This document shows positions 49,207 through 58,568 of a stretch of DNA of 64,000 nucleotides, piece after piece. Where the stretch lies: the NCBI GenBank assembly GCA_050303815.1, contig JBNLCM010000126.1, forward strand, positions 1 through 64,000. The letters are read 5' to 3'. The stretch comes from Cognatazoarcus sp050303815. Its GTDB lineage: Bacteria > Pseudomonadota > Gammaproteobacteria > Burkholderiales > Rhodocyclaceae. The notes beneath the pieces were generated by a model. The model did not search any database. It was not told the origin of the DNA and was given only the letters and a program-made list of their open reading frames with translations. How positions within the stretch are numbered: position 1 is the first letter of the stretch; every line of letters begins with the position of its first letter. The translations under genes were made by a program, and so were the position numbers.

Positions 49207-51831
49207 ATGATCCGGACCAATCGACGCCGACCTCCCCGGCGTGAAAGGGCTTCCCCGGACATCGACCTCGTCATGATTCAAACGGTTCGCGGACTGCTGC
49301 TCACCTCTTCGATCGCGCTGGCGACGACGCTCTTCGTGCTCGGCTACTTCACCTTTTCGGCCGCCTACGAAAAGAGCATCCGGGAGGACGCCCAAGCCGA
49401 CGCCCAACTGCTCGCGCGGCTCACCTTCAACGGTATGTTCCAGCTGATGCGCACCGGCTGGAATCGCGACCAGCTCGAAAGCTACATCGAATCTCTCAGC
49501 CAGACCGCCGAGGGCAGCTCGGCGATGATCGACATCTACCGCGGCCCCGTCGTCAGCGAGCTTTATGGACCAATCGAACAGCCGGCACCAGATCAGGCCG
49601 TGCTGCAGGCGGTGGGCAACGGACGGGCGGTCGAACTGAACGACAGCGAGCAAATCCGCTACGTGCTGCCGCTGACGGCGGGCGAGCCGTGCCTGCAATG
49701 CCACCGAAATGCCCGGCTCGGTACCGTGCTGGGCGCCGTCTCGGTGACCCAGGCGATTGCGCCGCTGCTCGAGGCGCACCACTCGCGTTTCACGGTCGCC
49801 GGCCTGCCGGCGATTCCGATCACCGCGGTGGCGGTGCTGGTCATGGTGGCCTACATTTCGCGCCGCCTGTCCAGCTCGATCACGGCCTTGTCCAGCGACA
49901 TCGACGCGATCGACCGGGTCGCCGACCTGAAGCACCTGGCAACCCGGCCGCCGGCCCTCGCCTTCGAGGAATTCCAGGCCATCGGCGACCAGATTTCGAA
50001 ACTGACCGAGCGCATGCGCAACGTGGCCGTGGACCGGGACATGCTCGAATTCGAAATCCGGCTGCTGGAAAAATTCATCATCACCTCCGAGGTGGTGCGC
50101 GACTGGCGCGACTACGTCAGCCGACTGCTGCTCGAGATCAACACGGTACTCACCACCTGCGCCCTGTTCTCGATCTTCAAGACCGGCAACAACGACTACG
50201 AGGTCGAGGTGTTCTGGCTCAAGCAGCCCGACGCCACCCTGGTCACCACCTTCGAAGCGGCGCTGCGCAAGATCCTGCTGCAGGCCACGCTGGACCACGC
50301 CGCCGCCGACTGCGGCATCCGCCACAACGTGGCCGAGCCGGCCGACAGCTTCGACGCCTTCGAAGGCACGCCGGAACTGCAGACCAAGTCGCTGGTCATC
50401 AGCGTGCCGAAGATCGGCGGCATCGTCGGCATCGGACTGCAGCCCGATCCGGCCGAGGATCCGGCCCGCCTGCTGGTCATCGAGTCGGTGCTGTCCACGC
50501 TGCTGAACGTCGTCGGCTCGGTCAAGGCGATCCATCACTACACCAGCGAGCTCGAGTATTTCGCGACCCGCGACCCGCTCACCAAGCTCTACAACCAGCG
50601 CATCTTCTGGGAACTGCTGGACAACGAAATCGCGCGCTCCGCCCGCCACGAAACCCGCTTCGTGCTGTTGCTGATCGACGTGGACAACTTCAAGTCCATC
50701 AACGACAGTCACGGCCACGCGTTCGGCGACACCTTCCTGCAGGGCGTCGCGCGGGCGCTGCGCCAGGCGGTCAGGCCGGACGACCTGCTGGCCCGCTACG
50801 GCGGCGACGAATTCGTCGCGCTGCTGCCGGGCGCCAACGTCGCGGACGGCAGCCGGGTGGCCGAACGCATCCTCGCCTGCGGCAGCAAGCTCGGCACGCT
50901 GGCACCGGACAACTCCGTCGTGCGGACCGGCTTCTCGATCGGCCTGGCGGCCTTCCCGGACCATTCGACCGACCGCAAGGATCTCTTCCTGCTCGCCGAC
51001 AACATGCTCTACAAGGCCAAGACCGAGAGCAAGGGGCAACTGCGCGTGCCTTCGCCGGACGACCTCGCGGCCGCCTTCCGGGCCGCCGGAGAACGAACGC
51101 TGCAGTTGTTCACGGCCATCGAGCAGCAGACCTTCGAGCCCTATTTCCAGCCCATCGTCCGACTTGCCGACGGCGGCATCGAAGCCTACGAAGTGCTGAG
51201 CCGCCTGCCGGACGAAAGCGGCCGGATCGTCGGAGCCGACGACTTCGTGCCGTTGGCGGAACGCATGGGCGCCGTCCACCGCATCGACCTGATCGTCATC
51301 CGCAAGGCCCTGCAGCGCCTGGCGGAGACGGATTTCACCGGCAGCATCTTCGTCAACACCTCGCCGCGCTCGCTGGTGCTCGACGAGTTCATTCCCGAGA
51401 TCCGCAAGATCATCAGCGAATGCGGCATCGCACCGAAGCGAATCGTGTTCGAGATCACCGAGCGCGAGACGATTCGGCATCCCGGCGTACTCGACCACTT
51501 CATCGGCCGGCTGACCCAAGAAGGCTTCCGGCTCGCGATCGACGACTTCGGTTCGGGCTTCTCGTCCTTCCATTACCTGAAGCGCTTCCCGTTCGACTAC
51601 CTGAAGATCGAGGGCGACTTCGTCGCCAACATGCTGGACAGCGAACGGGACCGCGCCATGGTACGAAGCATCGCCGCCCTGGCGCGGGAGCTCGGCATCC
51701 GCTGCCTGGCGGAGCACGTCGAATCCGAGGCCGTATTGGAGGCGCTGCGGGAATTGCGCATCGACCTGGGCCAGGGTTTCCATCTGGGCCTGCCGGCGCC
51801 GCTCGAAGGCAGCAAGGTGATCGCACAGTGA
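49207..51831 (+). CDS. GGDEF-EAL protein with periplasmic c-type heme sensor
   Basis: 874-residue c-di-GMP enzyme. TM1 is at about 28-50, a periplasmic domain (51-190) carries the heme motif PCLQCHRN (Cys162 to His166), and TM2 is at about 195-216. A GAF-like region (260-440) is followed by GGDEF with an intact RYGGDEF (about 531). The EAL domain has EVL in place of EAL but keeps NTSPRSL, ITERET, DDFGSGFSS and LKIEG, so phosphodiesterase activity is possible. ATG 49273 would remove 22 N-terminal residues. It probably links periplasmic redox or ligand state to c-di-GMP. Confidence 0.88.
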   Translation: MIRTNRRRPPRRERASPDIDLVMIQTVRGLLLTSSIALATTLFVLGYFTFSAAYEKSIREDAQADAQLLARLTFNGMFQLMRTGWNRDQLESYIESLSQTAEGSSAMIDIYRGPVVSELYGPIEQPAPDQAVLQAVGNGRAVELNDSEQIRYVLPLTAGEPCLQCHRNARLGTVLGAVSVTQAIAPLLEAHHSRFTVAGLPAIPITAVAVLVMVAYISRRLSSSITALSSDIDAIDRVADLKHLATRPPALAFEEFQAIGDQISKLTERMRNVAVDRDMLEFEIRLLEKFIITSEVVRDWRDYVSRLLLEINTVLTTCALFSIFKTGNNDYEVEVFWLKQPDATLVTTFEAALRKILLQATLDHAAADCGIRHNVAEPADSFDAFEGTPELQTKSLVISVPKIGGIVGIGLQPDPAEDPARLLVIESVLSTLLNVVGSVKAIHHYTSELEYFATRDPLTKLYNQRIFWELLDNEIARSARHETRFVLLLIDVDNFKSINDSHGHAFGDTFLQGVARALRQAVRPDDLLARYGGDEFVALLPGANVADGSRVAERILACGSKLGTLAPDNSVVRTGFSIGLAAFPDHSTDRKDLFLLADNMLYKAKTESKGQLRVPSPDDLAAAFRAAGERTLQLFTAIEQQTFEPYFQPIVRLADGGIEAYEVLSRLPDESGRIVGADDFVPLAERMGAVHRIDLIVIRKALQRLAETDFTGSIFVNTSPRSLVLDEFIPEIRKIISECGIAPKRIVFEITERETIRHPGVLDHFIGRLTQEGFRLAIDDFGSGFSSFHYLKRFPFDYLKIEGDFVANMLDSERDRAMVRSIAALARELGIRCLAEHVESEAVLEALRELRIDLGQGFHLGLPAPLEGSKVIAQ

Positions 51832-52153
51832 GCGGCAGCCGGGGCAGCCCGGCCCGGCAGCGACCGGTAGCGCCGAGCGCCACCGGAAATCCCGCGCCTC
51901 ACGCGGCGGCGAACTGCCGCTCGTGCCGAGTTGCGCACAGCGAGGCGCTTATGCGTTTGGCACGTATCGGCCGGCCGAGGCCGGATCGATCCGGCCCTAG
52001 CGGGAAACACGCTTCGGTCGAGCTCGTCGGGTCGGCTTCAGCCGGCCAGCGGCGCCCGAATTCCGCTTGCATCACAAGCGCCACCAAGATCGCACCGCTA
52101 AGAGTTGCCGCGACCTCCCGCGCGAATGTCTCCGCCGTGCCCGGCGGCGATGC
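51832..52153. other. Intergenic region, no gene recognised
   Basis: 322 bp between the heme-GGDEF gene and a leftward small gene. No convincing start, coding bias or terminator with T-run was seen; only short GC-rich inverted repeats (for example around 51971-51995). Its right end contains the first copy of a 23-bp direct repeat. Confidence 0.6.
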
Positions 52154-52165
52154 TCAGCGCTCGCG
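52143..52165 (+). repeat. 23-bp direct repeat, copy 1
   Basis: GGCGGCGATGCTCAGCGCTCGCG (23 bp; first 20 GGCGGCGATGCTCAGCGCTC) occurs here over the 3' end of the leftward 96-residue gene and again at 56179-56201. The two copies are identical over 23 bp and then diverge. Confidence 0.8.
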
Positions 52166-52444
52166 AACGCGAACCAGCACCGCCTCGACCGCGTCGATCG
52201 GAATCACCGCGTCGAAGAACTCGCGCCCGGAAACCTCGCCCAGCACCAGCAGCCGCTCCGACGAATCGCGCACCAAACCGGACAACTCCTGCCCGCTGCG
52301 CATGCGCAGCATGACCCGCTCGCCCTTGTGCGCGGCGATGAAGGACTGCGTCGTATCGGACGGCGAGATCGTCAAGCCTTGCCCAGCAGCGGCGGCAGCG
52401 GAGGCGAAGGTCAGGCAGGCGATGGCGGTGATCGGAATACGCAT
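52154..52444 (-). CDS. Small secreted protein of unknown function
   Basis: 96 residues. The signal peptide (MRIPITAIACLTFASAA, cleavage near AAAGQG) is followed by a compact beta-rich domain containing GERVMLRMRSGQELSGLVR and VIPIDAVEAVLVRVRE, reminiscent of an Sm/SH3-like barrel. The ATG at 52444 has GGGGAA upstream. No partner gene is evident on either side. Confidence 0.6.
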   Translation of the reverse strand: MRIPITAIACLTFASAAAAAGQGLTISPSDTTQSFIAAHKGERVMLRMRSGQELSGLVRDSSERLLVLGEVSGREFFDAVIPIDAVEAVLVRVRER

Positions 52445-53151
52445 TTCGAGTTCCCCTTGTCGGACGTGGTGCATCGAGCCAGCGCGAGTGTGCGCCCACC
52501 TGGCGGGCGTCCTCAAGCCCTCGCCGGCAATACGCTTCGCCGACAACAGAAGTCAGCCGAAGGGCCGCTCCACCGAGGAACCCGACTCGCGGCCTATGGA
52601 AGAAGCTCGGGCGAAGGAGCCATTCGAGTTGTTGCTGTCGAGCAACTGCAATCTGATGGCAAAGTCGCCGTTCTGTGTGATCTGTGACCCCTCCTTGCGG
52701 GCCCTGAAGCTGCGGGAGCCCCGATCGAAATTGCCTTTCGCTGCGGTATGATCGGGCCTCCTTGGAAGCATGCTGCAGCCGGCCCAGGAGCTGTCCCCAT
52801 TCGGTCCCGACTGGAGCTGCCAAGCCGTGATGTGCGAGCACGTGGGCAATTGCAGCCGTCGATCGGGCGCCACACGTAACATTCAGAAATCAAATGCAGA
52901 CGGTTTCGAGTCGAAGCGTTGACCAAATTCACTGCGCGCGCACCGCGATGCCTGCAACATCGCGCATTCGATGGGGCGGCGGCCGGATCGGCCGCGTGCC
53001 GGCAAGCCGTCCGGGAAGCTGCGGATTGACCGATCCATCGGGCAGAGTCGGCTGGGCGTGCGTGCCGCACGTTGCGTCCCGGAGCACGAGCTGGATTAGG
53101 GTCCGTGGTACTCGGGCGCGGAGCCACAAGTTGTCTTGTCAGGAGAAGGTG
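52445..53151. other. Long intergenic region, no gene recognised
   Basis: 707 bp between divergent genes. Open frames here lack ribosome sites, signal peptides or recognisable motifs. A TATGAT hexamer at 52747-52752 is a possible -10 for rightward transcription, but its -35 is weak (TCGAAA). The region may be the promoter-proximal leader of the lipoprotein/OmpA pair or hold an undetected RNA. Confidence 0.5.
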
Positions 53152-53544
53152 ATGATATTGAAGTCGTGGTCGAGGAACATCGGGATGATTCGCTACGCGC
53201 TGCTTGCGTCGCTTGCGGTCGGAGTCAGCGCCTGTGCGAGCAAGGCGCCGGCGCCGGTGGAACAGATGGCGACCAGCCGCGCAGCCGTGTCCCAGGCCGA
53301 ACGCGCCGGCGCCGGGGAATTCGCCGCCGTGGAGTTGCTGGCGGCGCGCGAAAAGCTGAATCGGGCCGACGTCGCGATGCGCGACGGCCACAACGACGAG
53401 GCGCTCCGTCTCGCCGAGCAGGCGGAAGCCGACGCCGTGCTGGCGGAAGCCAAGGCGCGCAGCGGCCAGTCGAACAAGGCCGTCGAAGAGATGAAACAGG
53501 CGATCGAAACGCTGCGCGAAGAAATCCAGCGCAAGAGCCGCTGA
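53152..53544 (+). CDS. DUF4398-like lipoprotein
   Basis: 130-residue lipoprotein with lipobox VSACAS and a helical body with Ala/Glu-rich repeats (AAREKLNRADVAM, ALRLAEQAEADAVLAEAKA), the DUF4398 type. ATG 53152 is 6 nt after AGGAG; a GTG at 53149 is also in frame. It precedes an OmpA-type lipoprotein by 29 bp, a common arrangement in betaproteobacteria suggesting joint envelope function. Confidence 0.8.
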   Translation: MILKSWSRNIGMIRYALLASLAVGVSACASKAPAPVEQMATSRAAVSQAERAGAGEFAAVELLAAREKLNRADVAMRDGHNDEALRLAEQAEADAVLAEAKARSGQSNKAVEEMKQAIETLREEIQRKSR

Positions 53545-53573
53545 TCGCCCGCGCGACGACACAGGAGAGTTTG

Positions 53574-54539
53574 ATGAATACGAAGAAGTCCTCCAGACCT
53601 GCCGCGTTGATCGCAGCGTTCGCGGCCCTGGGCTTGGCGGCGTGCTCGAGCACACCGATGAAGAACGAGCAGCTCGACGAAGCGCGCACGGCCTACCGCA
53701 GCGCGGCGGGCGACCCGCAGACCGCGAAGAGTGCCCTGGTCCAGTTGCGACACGCCGAAGAGGCCTTGCAGCGGGCCGAGAAGCTGCAGGCCGAAGGCGC
53801 CAAAGCGGAGCAGGTGTCGCACTACGCCTACCTGGCCAAGCAGCGCAGCCTGATCGCACAGGAAGTCGCCAAGCAGGCCACCGCCCGGCAGAGCATCGAA
53901 GACTCAAAGGCGCAGCGCGACCAAATACTGATCGAGTCGCGCACTCGCGAGGCGGAAAGTGCCGCGGAGCGTGCCGAGCAGCGACGCATGGAAGCCGAGC
54001 AGCAACGCATGGAAGCCGAGCAGGCCCGCCAACTGGCCGAGGAACGCCTGAACGAGGCGGAGATGGCTCGCGCTCAGGCGCTCGAAGCGCAGAACAAGGC
54101 CAAGGCACTGGCTGCCCAGCTCGAGGACTTGCAAGCGAAGCAGACCGATCGCGGCATGGTGCTCACGCTGGGTGACGTATTGTTCGACACCGGCAAGGCA
54201 AGCCTCAAGGCGGGCGCAATGCGCACGATGGACAAGCTGGCCGATTTCCTGGGCGCAAACCCGGAGCGCAGGATCCTGGTCGAGGGGCACACCGACAGCG
54301 TCGGCTCGGAAGACTACAACCAGGCCTTGTCGGAGCGCCGCGCGCGCTCGGTCCTCAATGCCATCGGCGAACGTGGCATCTCGCGCGACCGCATCGAGAT
54401 CGAGGGGCTGGGCGAAGCCTACCCGGTGGCCAGCAACGACGATGCCTACGGGCGACAGCAGAATCGGCGCGTCGAGGTCATCTTCTCCGACGACAACGGC
54501 CAGTTCAAGAATCGTCGCGCGATGCAGAGCGGCCGGTAG
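53574..54539 (+). CDS. OmpA-family lipoprotein with helical N-domain
   Basis: 321-residue lipoprotein. It has lipobox LAACSS, a long helical coiled-coil region (about 30-195) with E-A-E-Q-x-R-M repeats, and a C-terminal OmpA peptidoglycan-binding domain (about 205-310) with VLFDTGKASLKAGA, VEGHTDSVGSEDYNQALSERRA and the NRRVEV end. It probably tethers the outer membrane to peptidoglycan. The DUF4398-like region shared with the preceding gene supports an ancestral link. Confidence 0.88.
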   Translation: MNTKKSSRPAALIAAFAALGLAACSSTPMKNEQLDEARTAYRSAAGDPQTAKSALVQLRHAEEALQRAEKLQAEGAKAEQVSHYAYLAKQRSLIAQEVAKQATARQSIEDSKAQRDQILIESRTREAESAAERAEQRRMEAEQQRMEAEQARQLAEERLNEAEMARAQALEAQNKAKALAAQLEDLQAKQTDRGMVLTLGDVLFDTGKASLKAGAMRTMDKLADFLGANPERRILVEGHTDSVGSEDYNQALSERRARSVLNAIGERGISRDRIEIEGLGEAYPVASNDDAYGRQQNRRVEVIFSDDNGQFKNRRAMQSGR

Positions 54540-54553
54540 ACCTGCCGGCCACG

Positions 54554-54587
54554 GACAACGCGGGCGCTCATGAGGGCCCGCGTTGTC
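54554..54587 (+). terminator. Hairpin terminator after the OmpA gene
   Basis: 12-bp perfect stem (GACAACGCGGGC / GCCCGCGTTGTC) with a 10-nt loop; the following T-run is weak. The remaining 54588-54854 sequence shows no gene. Confidence 0.65.
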
Positions 54588-54854
54588 GTTTGGGGGACCA
54601 CAGGGCGCCAATCTAGCGAACGACCGGGCCCGCCCACGTTTAGCCACGATGGCACGCACCGTCGTGACGACCCCGTGGGCGGTAGCCCGTCCAAGGTGCG
54701 AATGATCCGCTCCGACCGACCGTCAGCCCGGCACATCGAGCGCAGGATTCAAGACCCGCATCATCTCTCTCGCCGCTCCCAGCAACTCGTCGCGGCTTCT
54801 GCCCTCCGCCAGGGGCCCATTGATTAAGAGACTGGCCGGACCATGCACGGACGA

Positions 54855-55342
54855 CTAGGCCAACGGCTCCTGTGCGCTGAACGTCTCCGGGTCTTCGTCT
54901 TCGAGCGTCTGTACGAAGCCCTCCTGTATGCAGTACACCAGTCGGCGCGTCGCCGCGTGGTAGCCGCCGTCCGGCGAATGGATCGTCTCCTCACGCCGCA
55001 TGGTGCGGAAGAAGGACGGCTTGGCGGGCGCGAACGCAACGTAGGCCAGCCCCACCGCGCGGAACGCATCGCCGTCGTACCGCTGGGTCTGCTGCCTGAC
55101 CTCTTCCATCGCTTCGACCAGTTGGTTCGGCACGCGTGTCGCGAAGGCAGTCAGCAGCGCACGCTTGCCCACGTAGTGTCGAAAGACCAAAGAGGGGAAA
55201 CGCCCACCCGCTTGGCACACGCGCGCAGCGTCACGGTTTCGATGCCGAACTGCGAGGCGATTTCGTCAACGGCGTCCAACAACGATTCTGCGAGATGTCC
55301 GTGGTGATAGTGGCTATTTTTGGACTTCACGTGCGTAGTCAT
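54855..55342 (-). pseudogene. TetR-family regulator broken by a frameshift
   Basis: Two overlapping frames give one TetR protein. The upstream frame encodes the HTH start (HYHHGHLAESLLDAV, IETVTLRACAKRVGVSP); the downstream frame continues SLVFRHYVGKRALLTAFATR and the WHG-type C-domain to 54855. They join if one base is added to the GGGG run at 55194-55197 (CCCC on the coding strand), so a single-base deletion, or a homopolymer sequencing error, explains the break. The adjacent ABC permease gene is also decayed, which favours real gene loss. Confidence 0.75.
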
Positions 55343-55408
55343 GGCACGCAGAGTGAACGACGCCAACTTTTTTCGTTCTCCCCCCTTGTCGTGGCTCGCG
55401 GCAGGCCG

Positions 55409-56180
55409 CTATCCGTAGGCAAGTGTCTCGGGCATCGAAAGCTTGCGGCACGGCGAGCCGGGATGCGGCTCGCCAGCCAGCCGAAGACCAGGCCCACGGC
55501 CAGCGTGATCGGCGATCCCCCACCGCCGAACGCGCAACGCAAGGCCGCCCCCTCCCCCAGCATCGGTCGGCCGAAGAATGCCGCCGCCGATGCGCAGCGC
55601 CCGCACGATGCCGAGCACGGGATTGCCGTAGCGCTCGGCCGCCTGCTGGTTCATCACCACTTCGGGCGCATCGGACGAGCACAGCAAGCAACCAGCCGCG
55701 GCCGGAGCAGGTCGCTGTCGTGCGGCAATGCCACGATGCCGACGCCGCCGGCGGCGGCGACGAGTTGCGATTGCAGTTCGCCGCGGCCGCCGCTCCAGGT
55801 TTCGATCCGCGCCACGTTGCCGACGCTTCGAGATACCTGCAGCGCACGTTCGCGATCGATCTGCTGCTCCAGCATGACCAGCACGTCGTGCTTCATGCCA
55901 CTACGGACGTCGGCCAGCAGTGTGGCCAACGATGCGCGCACGTCGAAGCCGGCATTGAAGAGAAGATCGCGACGCCCAGCACCACGGCCACGACGGTCGG
56001 CACCAGGCGTTTGCCGCTGCACAGCCTGTTGCGCAGTGCCAACCGCAGGCCGACCGGCAGCAGCGGGCTGGCGGGTCAGGATCTCGAAATTGAGCTTGCC
56101 GGCGACGAAGCAGGAGAACGAGTAGCCAAGCCAGCGCGAGCTGCCGCGCTCTCCGGCGCGCATTTCCCCACGGCACCTGG
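55409..56180 (-). pseudogene. Remnant of a MacB/FtsX-type ABC transporter permease
   Basis: Fragments in all three minus-strand frames line up with a MacB-like permease: GLRLALRNRL and VVAVVLGVAIF (N-terminal helix), FNAGFDVRASLATLLADV, the periplasmic core VARIETWSGG, EVVMNQQAAERYGNPVLG, then a C-terminal helix ITLAVGLVFGWLASRIPARRAA and LSMPETLAYG with stop at 55409. Several frameshifts and a missing central segment leave it non-functional. No ATPase partner gene is present. Left and right limits are approximate. Confidence 0.6.
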
Positions 56181-56201
56181 CGGCGATGCTCAGCGCTCGC
56201 G
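56179..56201 (+). repeat. 23-bp direct repeat, copy 2
   Basis: Second copy of the 23-bp sequence at 52143. It lies at the 5' side of the decayed ABC permease, 4.0 kb from copy 1, in the same orientation. The copies bracket the lipoprotein/OmpA genes and the pseudogenes. Confidence 0.8.
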
Positions 56202-56400
56202 CCCAGGATAGCTTGCTACCGAGTCGCCATTCATGGCGTCCCTCGAATGGGGACGGGCCCGCGCTGCCCATCGGGCGACGATCCGCCGCGGCGACAATAC
56301 CCGTTGCAGAAAATAATCGAGTCCTAGTTCATAAATGCGGCATTTCCGTTTATCGACACTGAAAACGCCAGAATTTCCGCGCACCAAGGCCCTAGAGTGA

Positions 56401-56415
56401 ACCGTACTGAACGGT
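56401..56415. promoter_or_regulatory. Short palindrome upstream of the ammonia-lyase-like gene
   Basis: ACCGTACTGAACGGT: 5-bp perfect arms around a 5-nt spacer, about 155 bp before the ATG at 56568, in a 367-bp gap with no other gene. A site for the adjacent Lrp-type regulator is possible but Lrp sites are too loose to judge by eye. Confidence 0.3.
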
Positions 56416-56567
56416 CGTGCTCGCCCACGCTTGCACGGGAAGCCTTCACGGCGGACGAGCTGATCCGCCACACGCACCTGCGTTAGATCCTTGGGTGACT
56501 CTTGCCACAGCTCACGGACGAAACAACGCACGCAAGTACGACTTCATCCTCTTGGGAAATCACTGCA

Positions 56568-57758
56568 ATGCTCGAAATCGACGGAAAGATCACGCACTTC
56601 TCAAACCCCGCAGCACGCACTGGACAGCCTTATCCGGATCAACTGAGGGCGATCATCAGCCTGGCCAGCGCTCGCGAAGCCATCGACGACATTTCGAGCT
56701 GGCCTGGATACGAAGCGACGCCGCTGCATTCGCTCGAATCGATGGCCGCGGAAAGCGGCCTCTCGTCGCTGTACTACAAGGATGAGTCGCAACGCTTTGG
56801 CCTGAAAAGCTTCAAGGCACTTGGCGGCGCCTACGCCGTCGCGCGTCAATTGCAACATGCGATCGAAGCACGCAGCGGCCGCCGGCCGACCATCGCAGAG
56901 CTGCTGAGCGGGCAGCGCCAGGCCGAGGTTGCCGATCTCGTCGTCAGTTGTGCAACCGACGGAAACCACGGGCGCTCCGTGGCCTGGGGAGCCCGGATGT
57001 TCGGATGCGGCTGCGTGATCTACGTGCATCGCGATGTCTCGGAGGGCCGCAAGCAGGCGATGGAAGCGTTCGGCGCCGAGGTCGTTCGCATCGACGGCAA
57101 CTACGACGAATCCGTGCGCACCGCCGACGCCGAGGCGAAAGCGAATGGCCGCATCATCGTTTCCGACACCAGCTATGACGGCTACATGGAAATCCCCAAG
57201 GATGTGGCGCTCGGCTACACGGTGATGTTCGCCGAAATTGTCGAGCAGCTCGACGGGATCATTCCGACGCACGTATTCGTCCAGGGCGGCGTCGGCGGGC
57301 TGGCGTCGGCGATGGCCGGGTATTTCTGGGAGCTCTGGGGTGCCGATCGGCCGCGCTTGGTCGTGGTCGAGCCCGAGCAAGCGAATTGCCTGCAGCTGAG
57401 CGCGCAGGCCGGCAAACCGGTCGTCGTGACGGGCGATCTTGAAACGCTGATGGCGGGCTTGGCCTGCGGCGAAGTTTCAGCGCTTGCATGGCAGATTCTC
57501 TCGATCGGCGCCGACGACTTCATGACGGTCAGCGAAGACGCAGTGCCCAAGACCATGCGCGCCCTTGCCCAGGGCTTCGAGGCGGACCCCAAGATCGAAG
57601 CGGGCGAATCGGCCGTGCCCGGCTTGGCCGCGGTCGTGATCGCGCGACGCTCCGTGGCAGCTTCGGCGGCTCTGGGCCTCGATGAAAACAGCCGTGTGCT
57701 GGTGATCGGCACCGAAGGCGCGACCGACCCGGCGCTCTACCGCTCGCTGGTCGGCTGA
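56568..57758 (+). CDS. Diaminopropionate ammonia-lyase-like PLP enzyme
   Basis: 396-residue fold-type II PLP enzyme. The cofactor lysine is Lys83 in FKALGGAYA after KDESQRFGLKS; ATDGNHGRSVAWGA supplies phosphate and cofactor contacts; GLACGEVS and the VIGTEGATD end match the YgeX/DpaL group, which turns 2,3-diaminopropionate into pyruvate and ammonia. The start at 56568 (MLEIDGK) is preferred. Neighbours (EutA-like, M20, TRAP, M24) raise the possibility that the true substrate is a related diamino acid such as 2,4-diaminobutyrate. Confidence 0.82.
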   Translation: MLEIDGKITHFSNPAARTGQPYPDQLRAIISLASAREAIDDISSWPGYEATPLHSLESMAAESGLSSLYYKDESQRFGLKSFKALGGAYAVARQLQHAIEARSGRRPTIAELLSGQRQAEVADLVVSCATDGNHGRSVAWGARMFGCGCVIYVHRDVSEGRKQAMEAFGAEVVRIDGNYDESVRTADAEAKANGRIIVSDTSYDGYMEIPKDVALGYTVMFAEIVEQLDGIIPTHVFVQGGVGGLASAMAGYFWELWGADRPRLVVVEPEQANCLQLSAQAGKPVVVTGDLETLMAGLACGEVSALAWQILSIGADDFMTVSEDAVPKTMRALAQGFEADPKIEAGESAVPGLAAVVIARRSVAASAALGLDENSRVLVIGTEGATDPALYRSLVG

Positions 57759-57766
57759 TCCAAATT

Positions 57767-57794
57767 GCGCCCGACGGCGCAAGCTGTCGGGCGC
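57767..57794. terminator. Hairpin between convergent genes
   Basis: 9-bp stem (GCGCCCGAC / GTCGGGCGC) with a 10-nt loop in the 49-bp gap between the ammonia-lyase-like and Lrp genes. No strong T-run on either strand, so termination in both directions is only likely, not certain. Confidence 0.5.
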
Positions 57795-57807
57795 GATCCA
57801 ATGGCAT

Positions 57808-58299
57808 TCAGTCTGGCGCTTCAAAGACCGGGACCGCCAGCCCCACCTTCACCGGATCCATCACGACGATGGTGTGAAAGCTGCGCACGTTGGAGTTCTC
57901 GAAGAACGTCCGACGCGTGAATTTCTCGTAGTGGTGCATGTCCTTCGCGGTCACGATGAGCACGAAATCAAACGTGCCCGTGACGTAGTAGCACTGCTGG
58001 ACCGCGTCGTTGCCTCGCACCCCTTCCTTGAAGGTGTCGATCAGGTCTGCACGCTCCCGCTCCAGACTGACCTGCACGATGAAGGTCATCGGTCGCCCGA
58101 CGGCCAGCGGATTGACCACCGCGATTTCCGCCTGGATGACCTGCTGCTCCCTCATCCGCTTCAACCGTCTTTGAACCGCCGCGGCCGACAGGCCAACGCG
58201 TTCGGCAATCTCCTCGGTCGTGGTGCGACCGGCAACCTGGACGATCTCCAGAATGCTTCGGTCGAAACTGTCCAGCGACGCCGGATTGTGATTCCCCAT
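57808..58299 (-). CDS. Lrp/AsnC-family transcriptional regulator
   Basis: 163-residue regulator. The N-terminal winged helix LDSFDRSILEIVQVAGR..IAERVGLSAAAVQRRLKRM is followed by a RAM effector domain with VQQCYYVTGTFDFVLIVTAKDM and a beta-strand end. It is divergent from the EutA-like gene across 269 bp and convergent with the ammonia-lyase-like gene, the usual position of a local regulator of amino acid catabolism. Ectoine degradation clusters often carry such an AsnC-type regulator. Confidence 0.9.
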   Translation of the reverse strand: MGNHNPASLDSFDRSILEIVQVAGRTTTEEIAERVGLSAAAVQRRLKRMREQQVIQAEIAVVNPLAVGRPMTFIVQVSLERERADLIDTFKEGVRGNDAVQQCYYVTGTFDFVLIVTAKDMHHYEKFTRRTFFENSNVRSFHTIVVMDPVKVGLAVPVFEAPD

Positions 58300-58568
58300 G
58301 AATCGTCTCCTTAGAAAACCCGCTCCCGGACCGCCCCTCGGGCGGCCATTCGAGGCTGAATGCTCGTCTTCAAATCCGACACGCCGGTCGCGCGGAATTT
58401 CGTCAACAACAGACCGAAATCAGCGGATTTCACGCAACGAAAACACTGAATTCGACGGATCGCTTCGTTCGCGTAGCGTAACTTATACCAACCGCGACGG
58501 GCTTTCGAGTCGCCAATCCAATCAGATCCGGACAACACGGGTCGCTACGGAAAACAAGGAAGAGACAA

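Noticed and set aside
49689..52751. 1020-codon open frame on the plus strand
   Set aside because: It overlaps the GGDEF-EAL gene in another frame and gives an Arg/Gly/Pro-rich product without motifs.
56190..56531. 113-codon minus-strand frame near the 23-bp repeat
   Set aside because: No ribosome site, motif or coupling; the shared RER-stop ending with the 52.2-kb gene comes only from the 23-bp repeat.
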